64,000 nucleotides of DNA. Origin: an uncultured Pseudomonadota bacterium. GTDB lineage: Bacteria; Pseudomonadota; Gammaproteobacteria; Burkholderiales; SG8-39. The position numbers were made by a program, and so were the translations under genes. The notes under the pieces are model-generated. The model was not told where the DNA came from. It made no database searches and saw only the letters and a program-made list of their open reading frames with translations. Each line of letters starts with the position of its first letter. The first letter of the stretch is position 1. The DNA lies in assembly GCA_903921325.1 (NCBI GenBank), contig CAIXPL010000037.1, positions 1-64,000 of the forward strand, written 5' to 3'. Below are positions 38,269 to 46,385 of the stretch, one piece after another.

Positions 38269-40773
38269 ATGGATGCGCGCTCAGAAGCCAGTCTGATTGA
38301 ATCGAATGCCACGGTGCCGAAAACAGCGGCGCTGCGGACTGAATGGATCGAAACCGCAGCATTGGCGTTGGCAGAGCGTGCAGCTCGGCCTCCCGCGGCA
38401 GCGGTGCCGGACACGGTTACACCAGAGCGCATACGTGAAGAGACTGGCACCAGCGATCCGGTCGGGCGTGATCCGATTGGTCAATCGGTGACCCGGCTCG
38501 AGGATCTGCCGCTGGTGCGCGGTCAGGCCCGCTTTGCCGCTGACCTGTCGTTTCCACGCTCATTGCATATGCGCATCGTGCGCTCCAGCGTACCGCATGG
38601 CCGCATCGCATCGATTGATGCGAGCGCGGCACTGGCGCTACGCGGGGTGGTCGCGGTGTGGACTCATCACGATGTCGCTGACATTCCCTGCATCCCTCTG
38701 CGCGAAGGCAAGTCGGCTGAGCTCGATCCTTATCTGCAACCGATACTGGCCGACGGGATCGTGCGCTATGTCGGCGACCCGGTGGCCGCGGTGTTCGCGA
38801 CCGATCCCTACCTGGCCGAGGACGCGGCCGAGCGAGTGATCGTCGACATTGAATCGCTCCCGGTGATTACCGAGGCGACCGCCCCCTTGGGCGAATTCCT
38901 GCCAGGACTGCCCAGCGAGCCGACCATCGTGCGCAAAGGCTACGGCGATGTGGATGCCGCTTTTGCGCAGGCCGACCTGGTGGTGGAACTGGAACTGGCG
39001 ATCGGGCGGCACTCTGGTGTGCCGCTTGAGACCCGCGGTGCCATCGGCCGCTATGACGCCAGCCGTGATGTGCTCGAGCTGCATGGTGCGGCCAAGGTGC
39101 CGCATCGTAATCGCGATGCATTGGCGCGCATGCTGGGCCGCAGTCCTCATTCAATACAACTCTTCGAGCTACACGTTGGTGGCGGGTTTGGCGTGCGTGG
39201 CGAGATCTATCCGGAGGATGTGCTGGTGCTGCTTGCGGCCATGCGCCTCGAGCGGCCAGTGAAATGGATCGAGGATCGCTATGAGAGCCTGCTGGCAACC
39301 AATCAGTCGCGCGAACAGTTGCATCGGGTGCGCGCCGCGGTCCGCGCTGATGGCTGGGTGCTTGCAATGGATGATGAGTTTTTCCATGACCAGGGTGCCT
39401 ATGTGCGCACCCACGGCGACCGTGTGGTGGACATGACAGCGGGCATCCTGCCAGGCCCTTATGTGCTGCCCAACTACCGCGTGGCGGGGCACTATCGCCT
39501 GACCAACAAGACACCGGCGGCAACGTATCGCGCCCCCGGGCGATTCGAGAGCACCTTCGTTCGCGAACGTCTGTTTGACGCCATTGCCGAACGGCTCGGA
39601 ATGGATCCGATCGAGCTACGGCGGCGCAATCTGATCCAGCCGCAGCAGATGCCTTTTCCGCGCGGGATCGACACGATCTCTGACACCATCGTGTTCGATT
39701 CGGGCGACTACCCGCTGTTGCTCGACAAGACACTGGATGCGCTGCATTGGGAAGACCTGAAGGAGAGTCTGCGTCAGCGCCGCGCCACCGGTGAAACGGT
39801 GGGCGCTGGACTGGCCTATTTCGTGGAAAAAAGTGGTCTGGGTCCGGCCGACGGGGTGCGCATCAGCGTGGATTTCACCGGCGCGGTGGAAGTGGTGACA
39901 GGCGGTGCGTCGGTGGGCCAGGGCTTCGAAACAGTGGTGGCGCAAATCTGCGCAAGCACGCTCGGCGTCGACTATCGGCGGGTGCGCGTCATTCACGGTC
40001 AAACCAATCGCATTCAATACGGCATCGGTGCGCATGCCGGCCGCGCCACCGTGATGACCGGATCGGCCACGCATAACGCGGCCTTGAAGGTGCGCGCCAA
40101 AGCGCTCGAGATGGCGGCCAGCCTGCTTGGCGCAAGTGCGGACCAACTCAGCGTTGTCGACGGGCAAGTGGTGTATGCAAGCGGTGATGTTGCAGGAGCG
40201 GGCCGCACCGTGTCACTGGGCGACATTGCCAGCGCCCTGGCCCCCACCGCGCCAGCACGCGGCGGACGCGAGCCGGGTCTGAGTGCTGAGGGTTGGTACG
40301 AGACGCACAGCATGACCTATCCCTATGGGGTGCATGTGGCGGTGGTCAAGGTCGACCGGGACACCGGTGCGCCGCGGGTCGAGCGCTTTTTTGTGGGCTA
40401 TGACGTGGGCCGGGCAGTGAACCCGATGCTGGTTGAGGGACAGATCGTGGGCGGCGTGGCGCAAGGACTGGGCGGCGCATTGCTTGAGGAGTTCAGCTAC
40501 GACGAGCGCGGTGAACCGTTGGCGGTGACCTTTGCCGACTACCTGCTGCCCACACTTGCCGATGTGCCAGCGGTCGAGGTGATGCTCACCGAGGATGCGC
40601 CCAGTCCGCTCAATCCGCTCGGTATCAAGGGGGCGGGCGAGGCTGGAATCAATGGCGTCGGTGCGGCGATTGCCGCCGCCATTGATGATGCGATCGGTCA
40701 ACCAGGCGCAGTGACCCGGCTGCCGGTGTCGCCGGCACGGCTCAAGGCCTTGTTACGGCGACGTGCGAGCTGA
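38269..40773 (+). CDS. Molybdenum hydroxylase large (molybdopterin) subunit, extended N-terminus
   Basis: An 834-residue xanthine oxidase-family large subunit from ATG 38269. The first ~65 residues are an extra charged/Ala-rich stretch; the family alignment begins near GQSVTRLEDLPLVRGQARF. Moco motifs GGGFGVRGEIYPEDVLVLLAAM and TYRAPGRFESTFVRERL and the glutamate motif GIKGAGEAGINGVG are present. The AYxCSFR loop of true CO dehydrogenase is absent. It completes an M-S-L operon and differs from the paralogous large subunit encoded divergently. Confidence 0.93.
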   Translation: MDARSEASLIESNATVPKTAALRTEWIETAALALAERAARPPAAAVPDTVTPERIREETGTSDPVGRDPIGQSVTRLEDLPLVRGQARFAADLSFPRSLHMRIVRSSVPHGRIASIDASAALALRGVVAVWTHHDVADIPCIPLREGKSAELDPYLQPILADGIVRYVGDPVAAVFATDPYLAEDAAERVIVDIESLPVITEATAPLGEFLPGLPSEPTIVRKGYGDVDAAFAQADLVVELELAIGRHSGVPLETRGAIGRYDASRDVLELHGAAKVPHRNRDALARMLGRSPHSIQLFELHVGGGFGVRGEIYPEDVLVLLAAMRLERPVKWIEDRYESLLATNQSREQLHRVRAAVRADGWVLAMDDEFFHDQGAYVRTHGDRVVDMTAGILPGPYVLPNYRVAGHYRLTNKTPAATYRAPGRFESTFVRERLFDAIAERLGMDPIELRRRNLIQPQQMPFPRGIDTISDTIVFDSGDYPLLLDKTLDALHWEDLKESLRQRRATGETVGAGLAYFVEKSGLGPADGVRISVDFTGAVEVVTGGASVGQGFETVVAQICASTLGVDYRRVRVIHGQTNRIQYGIGAHAGRATVMTGSATHNAALKVRAKALEMAASLLGASADQLSVVDGQVVYASGDVAGAGRTVSLGDIASALAPTAPARGGREPGLSAEGWYETHSMTYPYGVHVAVVKVDRDTGAPRVERFFVGYDVGRAVNPMLVEGQIVGGVAQGLGGALLEEFSYDERGEPLAVTFADYLLPTLADVPAVEVMLTEDAPSPLNPLGIKGAGEAGINGVGAAIAAAIDDAIGQPGAVTRLPVSPARLKALLRRRAS

Positions 40774-40793
40774 TCTGCCGCCCATGCGCGCTC

Positions 40794-40820
40794 GCTGGCA
40801 TGGCCCGGGGCCACGCCAGC
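40794..40820 (+). terminator. Hairpin after the molybdenum hydroxylase operon
   Basis: GCTGGC-A-TGGCC-CGG-GGCCA-C-GCCAGC makes an 11-bp stem with one mismatch and a 3-nt loop, 20 bp after the large subunit stop. No U-tract follows. A likely transcription end before tcuA. Confidence 0.5.
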
Positions 40821-40972
40821 GCCAACTGCCACGTTGTGTGCCAGCGCACGCGCCGGGCTGATCGCCTGCGGACTGAATGGCGAGGCGCATGGTATCTTTG
40901 CCCACCGCTTGGCTGGCGGGGGCGCGTTCGCAGTGGTTCGTCGCTGCTCTAACTCATTGGGTCTGATCGTCC

Positions 40973-42463
40973 ATGGAAACTTTCGATGTTGTGATCGTCG
41001 GTGGCGGCAACGCCGCCATGTGTGCGGCGTTGTCGGCACGCGAGTCCGTATCCCGCGTCCTTTGTCTTGAGCGCGCACCGATCGATGAGGCTGGCGGCAA
41101 CTCAAAATTCACCGCCGGCGCGATGCGCGTGGTCTACAACGGCGTGGATGATCTGAAAAAACTGATGCCTGATCTCACCGATCAGGAAATCGCCAACACC
41201 GATTTTGGTACCTATACCGCCGACCAGTTCTTCGATGACATGGGTCGTGTGACCCAGTATCGCTGTGACCCGGATCTGACCGAACTGCTGGTGCGGCGCA
41301 GCCTCGACACCATGGTCTGGATGCGCGGCAAAGGCGTGCGCTTTGCACCGATCTGGGGACGGCAGGCGTTCAAGATCGATGGCAAGTTCAAGTTCTGGGG
41401 CGGCCTCACGGTAGAAGCCTGGGGCGGTGGCCCTGGCCTGGTCGATGGGTTGACGACCGCCTGCGCCAAGCAAGGCGTCGAGATCTGGTATTCATCGCGG
41501 GCTTTTGAGTTGATCGCCGACGATGACGGTGTGCATGGCGTGCGCGTCAAGCGCGAAGGCAAGACGATCGAGGTGCGTGCCAAGGCGGTCGTTCTTGCCG
41601 GTGGTGGCTTCCAGGCCAATCCGGAATGGCGTACCCGCTATCTTGGACCCGGCTGGGAACTGGCCAAGGTGCGCGGCACCCGGTTCAATACCGGCGATGC
41701 CATCCAGATGGCACTCACTGTGGGTGCCGCACCGGTGGGTAACTGGTCAGGCTGTCATGCGGTGGGCTGGGAGCGTAATGCGCCGGAATTTGGGGATCTG
41801 GCGGTGGGCGATCAATTTCAGAAGCACAGTTACCCGTTCGGCGTGATGGTGAATGCCGAGGGCAAACGGTTTGTCGACGAGGGTGCTGATTTTCGCAATT
41901 ACACCTACGCCAAATATGGCCGTGTGATTCTCAATCAGCCCGGGCAGTTTGCCTGGCAGATCTTCGATGCCAAGGTAAAGCATCTGCTGCGCGATGAGTA
42001 CAAGATCAAACAGATCACCAAGGTGACCGCCAGCAGTCTCGAGGAGCTGGTGACGAAGCTCGATGACGTCAACCCCGAGGCCGCGCTCAAAGAGCTGCAT
42101 GCCTATAACGTCGCGGTGCGCACCGATGTGCCATTCAACCCCAATGTGAAGGACGGTCGCAGTACCGAGGGGCTGGCAGTGAACAAATCGAACTGGGCGA
42201 ACCGGCTCGATACGGCGCCGTTCGAGGCCTATGCGGTGACCTGCGGTGTGACATTCACCTTCGGTGGTCTGCGCATCAACACCGATGCCAATGTCATGAA
42301 CACCGACGGTCAGGCCATTCCTGGCTTGTATGCGGCCGGTGAACTGGTCGGCGGGATTTTCTATTTCAATTATCCCGGCGGCAGTGGTCTCACCAACGGT
42401 TCGGTGTTTGGCCGCATCGCCGGTGCCAGCGCGGCGCGTGAGGTAAACGCACGGCAAGCATGA
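40973..42463 (+). CDS. FAD-dependent oxidoreductase, TcuA-like (tricarballylate dehydrogenase family)
   Basis: A 496-residue flavoprotein. The N-terminal Rossmann fold VVIVGGGNAAMCAALSARE and ERAPIDEAGGNSKFTAGAMRVVY are close to TcuA, and the C-terminal GLYAAGELVGGIFYFNYPGGSGLTNGSVFGRIAG is typical of the fumarate reductase/succinate dehydrogenase flavoprotein fold. TcuA oxidises tricarballylate to cis-aconitate; no tcuB or tcuC is nearby, so the electron acceptor is unclear. It follows a 199-bp gap and precedes a MaoC-like gene. Confidence 0.85.
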   Translation: METFDVVIVGGGNAAMCAALSARESVSRVLCLERAPIDEAGGNSKFTAGAMRVVYNGVDDLKKLMPDLTDQEIANTDFGTYTADQFFDDMGRVTQYRCDPDLTELLVRRSLDTMVWMRGKGVRFAPIWGRQAFKIDGKFKFWGGLTVEAWGGGPGLVDGLTTACAKQGVEIWYSSRAFELIADDDGVHGVRVKREGKTIEVRAKAVVLAGGGFQANPEWRTRYLGPGWELAKVRGTRFNTGDAIQMALTVGAAPVGNWSGCHAVGWERNAPEFGDLAVGDQFQKHSYPFGVMVNAEGKRFVDEGADFRNYTYAKYGRVILNQPGQFAWQIFDAKVKHLLRDEYKIKQITKVTASSLEELVTKLDDVNPEAALKELHAYNVAVRTDVPFNPNVKDGRSTEGLAVNKSNWANRLDTAPFEAYAVTCGVTFTFGGLRINTDANVMNTDGQAIPGLYAAGELVGGIFYFNYPGGSGLTNGSVFGRIAGASAAREVNARQA

Positions 42464-42502
42464 CCGCTGCAGTGCGCAAGGCAAGCGTGTGCCAGCCGGG
42501 CA

Positions 42503-42529
42503 AGCACGCATGGCACGCACGGCACGCAA
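42503..42529 (+). repeat. Short 9-bp tandem repeat
   Basis: Three units of a GGCACGCAn 9-mer in tandem (the first has A in place of the first G), in the 116-bp gap between the TcuA-like and MaoC-like genes. They are too short and few for a CRISPR. Probably replication slippage. Confidence 0.5.
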
Positions 42530-42579
42530 GGTAACTGCAGCTGGTGGCACGGGGGTACGATGAGCAAGGTGAACGCGCA

Positions 42580-43473
42580 ATGAGTGAGCTTGCAGTCGAT
42601 CTGACGGCGGTCAATCTGAATGACTGGGTCGGCCGATCGGAAACCGTCAGCGACCACATTACCCCGACGCCTTATGCCGCACTGTCGGCAATGCTTGACC
42701 GCGCGCCTGAGCGGCCGGCAGTGGGCGCCGAGCTGCCGGGGCTGTGGCACTGGTTGTATTTTCTGCCGCTGCATCGACAAAGCGAAATCGGCCCCGACGG
42801 TCATGCGCGTCGGGGCGGGTTTCTGCCACCGGTGCCCCTGCCGCGCCGCATGTGGGCCGGCAGTCAGTTCCAGTTCCATGCGCCGTTGCGGGTGGGCGAC
42901 ACCATCACCCGGCGCTCGACCATTGAACGGGTCGATCAGAAGACCGGCCGCAGCGGTGCGCTGGTGTTCGTGCGGGTGCGTCATGACATTCATGTTGGTG
43001 AGACGGTCGACACGCCGGCGGCGCTGACTGAATTCCATGACATCGTCTATCGCGACGCCCCGCGGCCGCAGGACGTGGCAGCCCCCCCGGTGGCCGCGCC
43101 GCTCGTCGATGCCGCGCATGGCGCGTGGAGCCACGAATGGGTGCCCGATGATGTGCTGTTGTTTCGCTACTCGGCGCTCACCTTCAACGGGCATCGCATT
43201 CACTACGATCGGCGCTATGTCACCGAGACAGAAGGCTATCCAGGTCTGATCGTGCACGGGCCGCTGATTGCCACGCTGCTGGTCGATGGTCTGCGCCACC
43301 AGCATCCGCTGGCACGGCTGTCACGTTTTGAGTTTCGCGCCATGCGACCGATATTTGATATTCATCGGTTCAATATCTGTGGCGCACCGCAGGCCGATGG
43401 CAAGACCTTCCGGCTATGGGCGAGCGATCACGAAGGCGCGCTCGCGATGGATGCCACCGCGGTGATTGCTTAA
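42580..43473 (+). CDS. MaoC-family dehydratase, mesaconyl/itaconyl-CoA hydratase-like
   Basis: A 297-residue double hot-dog protein from ATG 42580. The N-terminal MaoC_dehydrat_N-like half includes GLWHWLYFLPLHRQSEIGPDGHARRGGFLPPVPLPRRMWAGS, and the C-terminal half has the hydratase motif FRYSALTFNGHRIHYDRRYVTETEGYPGLIVHGPLIATLL with the Asp/His-type active site replaced by the N-x-H pattern of this branch. It resembles mesaconyl-C4-CoA hydratase. It may act with the TcuA-like flavoprotein on a C4-C6 dicarboxylate, which is inference. Confidence 0.85.
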   Translation: MSELAVDLTAVNLNDWVGRSETVSDHITPTPYAALSAMLDRAPERPAVGAELPGLWHWLYFLPLHRQSEIGPDGHARRGGFLPPVPLPRRMWAGSQFQFHAPLRVGDTITRRSTIERVDQKTGRSGALVFVRVRHDIHVGETVDTPAALTEFHDIVYRDAPRPQDVAAPPVAAPLVDAAHGAWSHEWVPDDVLLFRYSALTFNGHRIHYDRRYVTETEGYPGLIVHGPLIATLLVDGLRHQHPLARLSRFEFRAMRPIFDIHRFNICGAPQADGKTFRLWASDHEGALAMDATAVIA

Positions 43474-43483
43474 GCGAATTGTC

Positions 43484-43705
43484 TCAGGCGCCGGTTGGCG
43501 TTGGGCAGCAGCCGCAGCCACCCATATGCCGATAGCCCTGGCCAGCGCCAGAGAGTGCGCCGCCACTGATGAAGCGCGGGCCGGTGAGCGCCTTGGGCGA
43601 TTCGGTGCCGCATTCCGGGCAGGGCTGTGGCTGATCGTGCATCGCCATCGAGCGAAAGGCGCTGAAGCGGCCACAGCGGGGGCAGGTGTAATCGTAGAGA
43701 GGCAT
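43484..43705 (-). CDS. FmdB-type zinc ribbon protein
   Basis: A 73-residue protein beginning MPLYDYTCPRCGRFSAF, the FmdB/CxxC signature. Two CxxC pairs (CPRC, CPEC) form the zinc ribbon, and a Gly-rich tail ends in CGCC. FmdB proteins are putative regulators or metallochaperones often next to catabolic genes. It is convergent with the MaoC-like gene (10 bp) and divergent from the aldo/keto reductase. Confidence 0.9.
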   Translation of the reverse strand: MPLYDYTCPRCGRFSAFRSMAMHDQPQPCPECGTESPKALTGPRFISGGALSGAGQGYRHMGGCGCCPTPTGA

Positions 43706-43758
43706 GGACAAAGTATAGCGTTAAGATGCGCTGTCATCCACGCTCGCCTGAACCTGCC

Positions 43759-44583
43759 ATGCTGACCCGCCCTTTCGGCGCTTCCTCACTACACCTGCCA
43801 CTGATCGGCCTGGGCACCTGGCAGAGCTTTGACATCGGCACCGATACCGCCACGCGGGCGGCGCGCACCGAGGTCCTGCGAGAATTCGCCGTACTCGGTG
43901 GCACGATGATCGACTCCTCGCCCATGTATGGCCGTGCCGAGACCGTGGTCGGTGATCTGGTGCCCGCAGTGCCACCGCCCTGGCGGCCCTTCATCGCCAC
44001 CAAGGTGTGGACTCGCGGCAAGCGTGAGGGCATCGCGCAGATGGAAGACTCGATGCGCAAGCTGCGCGCACCGGTGATCGATCTGATGCAGGTGCATAAC
44101 CTGCTCGATGTCGATCATCACCTGGCGTCACTGGCTGACTGGAAGGCAAGCGGACGGGTGCGCCTGGTCGGGGTGACCCACTACAACGAAAGCGCCTATG
44201 GCGAGGTTGAGGCGGTCTTGCGCAAGCATCGGGTCGATGCGCTGCAGATCAACTATTCGGTGGCGGAGCGCGCGGCCGAGCGGCGCTTGCTGCCGCTGGC
44301 CGCGGAGCAGGGCATTGCGGTGATCATCAACCGGCCATTTGCCGGGGGTGATCTGATCCGGCGCATTCAGAGCCGCGCACTGCCGGCGTGGGCGGCTGAG
44401 CTGGGTTGCACCAGCTGGGCGCAACTGTTGCTGAAATTCGTCGTGTCTCAACCGGCAGTGAGCTGCGCGATCCCGGCCATGTCAAGCGCGGCCCATGTGC
44501 GCGACTGCATGGCGGCCGGGCTGGGGCCGCTGCCCGACGCCGCGCAGCGCGCCCGCATGATTGAAGCAGCGCGGGGCGCTTGA
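43759..44583 (+). CDS. Aldo/keto reductase
   Basis: A 274-residue NADPH-dependent aldo/keto reductase from ATG 43759. The catalytic tetrad is visible: Asp and Tyr in MIDSSPMYGRAE, Lys in ATKVW and His in LMQVHNL. The C-terminal FVVSQPAVSCAIPAMSS segment is typical. Substrate unknown. It is the last gene before the LexA-controlled cassette. Confidence 0.9.
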   Translation: MLTRPFGASSLHLPLIGLGTWQSFDIGTDTATRAARTEVLREFAVLGGTMIDSSPMYGRAETVVGDLVPAVPPPWRPFIATKVWTRGKREGIAQMEDSMRKLRAPVIDLMQVHNLLDVDHHLASLADWKASGRVRLVGVTHYNESAYGEVEAVLRKHRVDALQINYSVAERAAERRLLPLAAEQGIAVIINRPFAGGDLIRRIQSRALPAWAAELGCTSWAQLLLKFVVSQPAVSCAIPAMSSAAHVRDCMAAGLGPLPDAAQRARMIEAARGA

Positions 44584-44676
44584 GGGCATCTTCGACGGTG
44601 ACGGTGGTTCTCATGGAAAGAGTCTCGGTACAAAAGTAAGCAAGCGCCATTGAGCGATTGCGCTTGAGAAAATCCG

Positions 44677-44700
44677 GATACTGTATAAATATACAGTATC
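44677..44700 (+). promoter_or_regulatory. LexA box (SOS operator)
   Basis: CTGTATAAATATACAG at 44681-44696 matches the LexA consensus CTG-N10-CAG, and the near-palindrome extends across 44677-44700 (GATACTG...CAGTATC). It overlaps an A/T-rich stretch that can serve as a -10. It is 21 bp before the lexA ATG. LexA should therefore repress its own cassette until DNA damage. Confidence 0.92.
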
Positions 44701-44721
44701 TCGTCTTCTCTCAAGGCCATC

Positions 44722-45522
44722 ATGCCGCCTCGTCCTCCTGCCGCATCACGCAAGGCGTCTGTCGCCCGATCGGACAGTGCCGCCGAGCCGCTTGCATCCC
44801 GGGTCAGCCCCTCGCTCACGGCACGCCAGGCGCAGATTCTTGCCCTGATCCGGCGCAATATCGATCGCACCGGACTGCCGCCCACCCGCGCCGAGATTGC
44901 CGCCGAGTGTGATTTCCGCTCGGCCAATGCGGCCGAAGAGCATCTGCGTGCCCTCGAGCGCAAAGGGCTGATCACCATCCTGCAAGGCACTGCGCGCGGG
45001 TTGCGGCTGACCGCCAGCGGCCGTGCGCAGGGCAATCGATCGGGGCTGTCGTCCGGCGCCCTCGCTCAGGCCGTGGCCGGGCATTTGGCCAACGCCGCCG
45101 CTCAGGCTGTCACCGGGCATCTGGCCGGTCTGCTGCCCCTGCTCGGGCGGGTCGCCGCTGGTGCGCCGATTCTGGCAGTCGAACATGTGGTGGGCCATTA
45201 CGCGGTCGACCCGCAACTGTTTCGGCCAGCCGCAGACTATCTGCTCACGGTGCGTGGCCTGAGCATGCGCGATGCCGGCATCATCGAGGGCGATCTGCTG
45301 GCGGTGCATCAGACCGCCGAGGCGCGCAGTGGCCAGATCATCGTGGCGCGCATCGCCGATGAGGTGACCGTCAAGCGCTTGCAGCGGCACGAAAACCATA
45401 TCGAACTGCTGCCTGCCAATCCGGATTTCGAGCCGATCATCGTGTGGCCCGGTGAGGACGGTTTTGCCATCGAAGGTCTGGTGGTCGGGTTGATTCGTGA
45501 TGGATTGGCCGGTGCACCATGA
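44722..45522 (+). CDS. lexA: LexA repressor, cassette-linked, with extended N-terminus and linker
   Basis: A 266-residue LexA, longer than the usual 200-220. The winged-helix DNA-binding domain runs about 32-95 ([15 protein letters not shown]...[32 protein letters not shown]). The autocleavage site is Ala146-Gly147 in GRVAAGAP, with catalytic Ser181 (RGLSMRD) and Lys218 (TVKRLQ). Residues 1-30 are extra, and the linker (about 100-140) contains a duplicated AQAV-x-GHLA segment. It is preceded by a LexA box and overlaps imuA (ATGA). It may be the only LexA or a second, cassette-specific copy. Confidence 0.95.
   Translation: MPPRPPAASRKASVARSDSAAEPLASRVSPSLTARQAQILALIRRNIDRTGLPPTRAEIAAECDFRSANAAEEHLRALERKGLITILQGTARGLRLTASGRAQGNRSGLSSGALAQAVAGHLANAAAQAVTGHLAGLLPLLGRVAAGAPILAVEHVVGHYAVDPQLFRPAADYLLTVRGLSMRDAGIIEGDLLAVHQTAEARSGQIIVARIADEVTVKRLQRHENHIELLPANPDFEPIIVWPGEDGFAIEGLVVGLIRDGLAGAP
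45064..45126 (+). repeat. Direct repeat in the LexA linker
   Basis: Two 27-bp copies at 45064-45090 and 45100-45126 differ at few positions and encode AQAVAGHLA and AQAVTGHLA. They lie in the linker between the DNA-binding and protease domains, and explain part of the extra length. Confidence 0.75.
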
Positions 45523-46385
45523 GCACCCAGGCGCGGTCATACCCGGCGGAATACCACGATGCCGCAGACCGCACCGTGGGTGTGCCCGGCAGCGTAGCGT
45601 CGCTATCGTGCGAGGCGGCGCTTGTGCCTGCATCGCCACGATCACGCGAGGCGGTGCTCGCGCAACTGATGCAGGGTTCAAACCGGCTCTGGCGCGGACG
45701 CGATCTGGCCGCAGTCACAGAGCCTGGTTGTGCCACCGGGTTTACCGCACTGGATGCGCAACTGCCAGGTGCCGGCTGGCCGGCGGGGGCACTGACCGAA
45801 CTGTTGATAACCTGCCCTGGCGTGGGCGAGATGCAACTGCTGCTGCCGGCACTTGCCCGGTTGGCACGCGCTGGCAAACACCTGCTCTGGGTGGCGCCCC
45901 CGCAGCGTCCGTATGCGCCGGCGTTGCACCAGGCCGGGCTCGATCCGGCTGCTCTGGTGGTGGTGCAGACCAACCGCCGCCAGGATCTGTTGTGGGTGGC
46001 CGAGCAGGCCCTGCGCAGTGCCACCTGCGCGGCAGTGCTGCTATGGCCGGGGGCAGTGAGCGATGCCAAGCCTTTGCAGTATGCCGAGCTGCGGCGCCTG
46101 CAACTGGCAGCCGAAGGCAGCCGCACCCTGGTGTTTCTATTCAGACCTCTGGCCGAGGCGCTGGTGAGCTCGTGCGCCGCGCTGCGCCTGCAACTGAGCG
46201 GTCGTGAGGACGGCCGGCTTGAGTTGCAGATTCTCAAGCGCCGCGGCGCCTTGAGCACTACCCCACTGGTTCTCGACCTGGGTCGTGAACCGCTACGCAA
46301 GGAATCAATCCATCATGATCTGGCTGGCCATCCACTTGCCGCACCTCCCGGTCGAATCAATCGCCGCGGCGAATTCATCACCTGA
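45519..46385 (+). CDS. imuA: ImuA, RecA-like SOS mutagenesis protein
   Basis: A 288-residue ImuA-type protein, a RecA/SulA-like regulator of mutagenic translesion synthesis. The region [23 protein letters not shown] and the later segment [28 protein letters not shown] match the family. A variable N-terminus of about 60 residues precedes it. It starts inside the lexA stop and overlaps imuB by 71 bp in a different frame. Confidence 0.9.
   Translation: MSTQARSYPAEYHDAADRTVGVPGSVASLSCEAALVPASPRSREAVLAQLMQGSNRLWRGRDLAAVTEPGCATGFTALDAQLPGAGWPAGALTELLITCPGVGEMQLLLPALARLARAGKHLLWVAPPQRPYAPALHQAGLDPAALVVVQTNRRQDLLWVAEQALRSATCAAVLLWPGAVSDAKPLQYAELRRLQLAAEGSRTLVFLFRPLAEALVSSCAALRLQLSGREDGRLELQILKRRGALSTTPLVLDLGREPLRKESIHHDLAGHPLAAPPGRINRRGEFIT

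Noticed and set aside
34400-40773. True aerobic CO dehydrogenase (coxMSL)
   Set aside because: Neither large subunit has the AYxCSFR active-site loop of form I CO dehydrogenase.
42503-42529. CRISPR-like repeats
   Set aside because: Only three 9-bp units without spacers and no cas genes.
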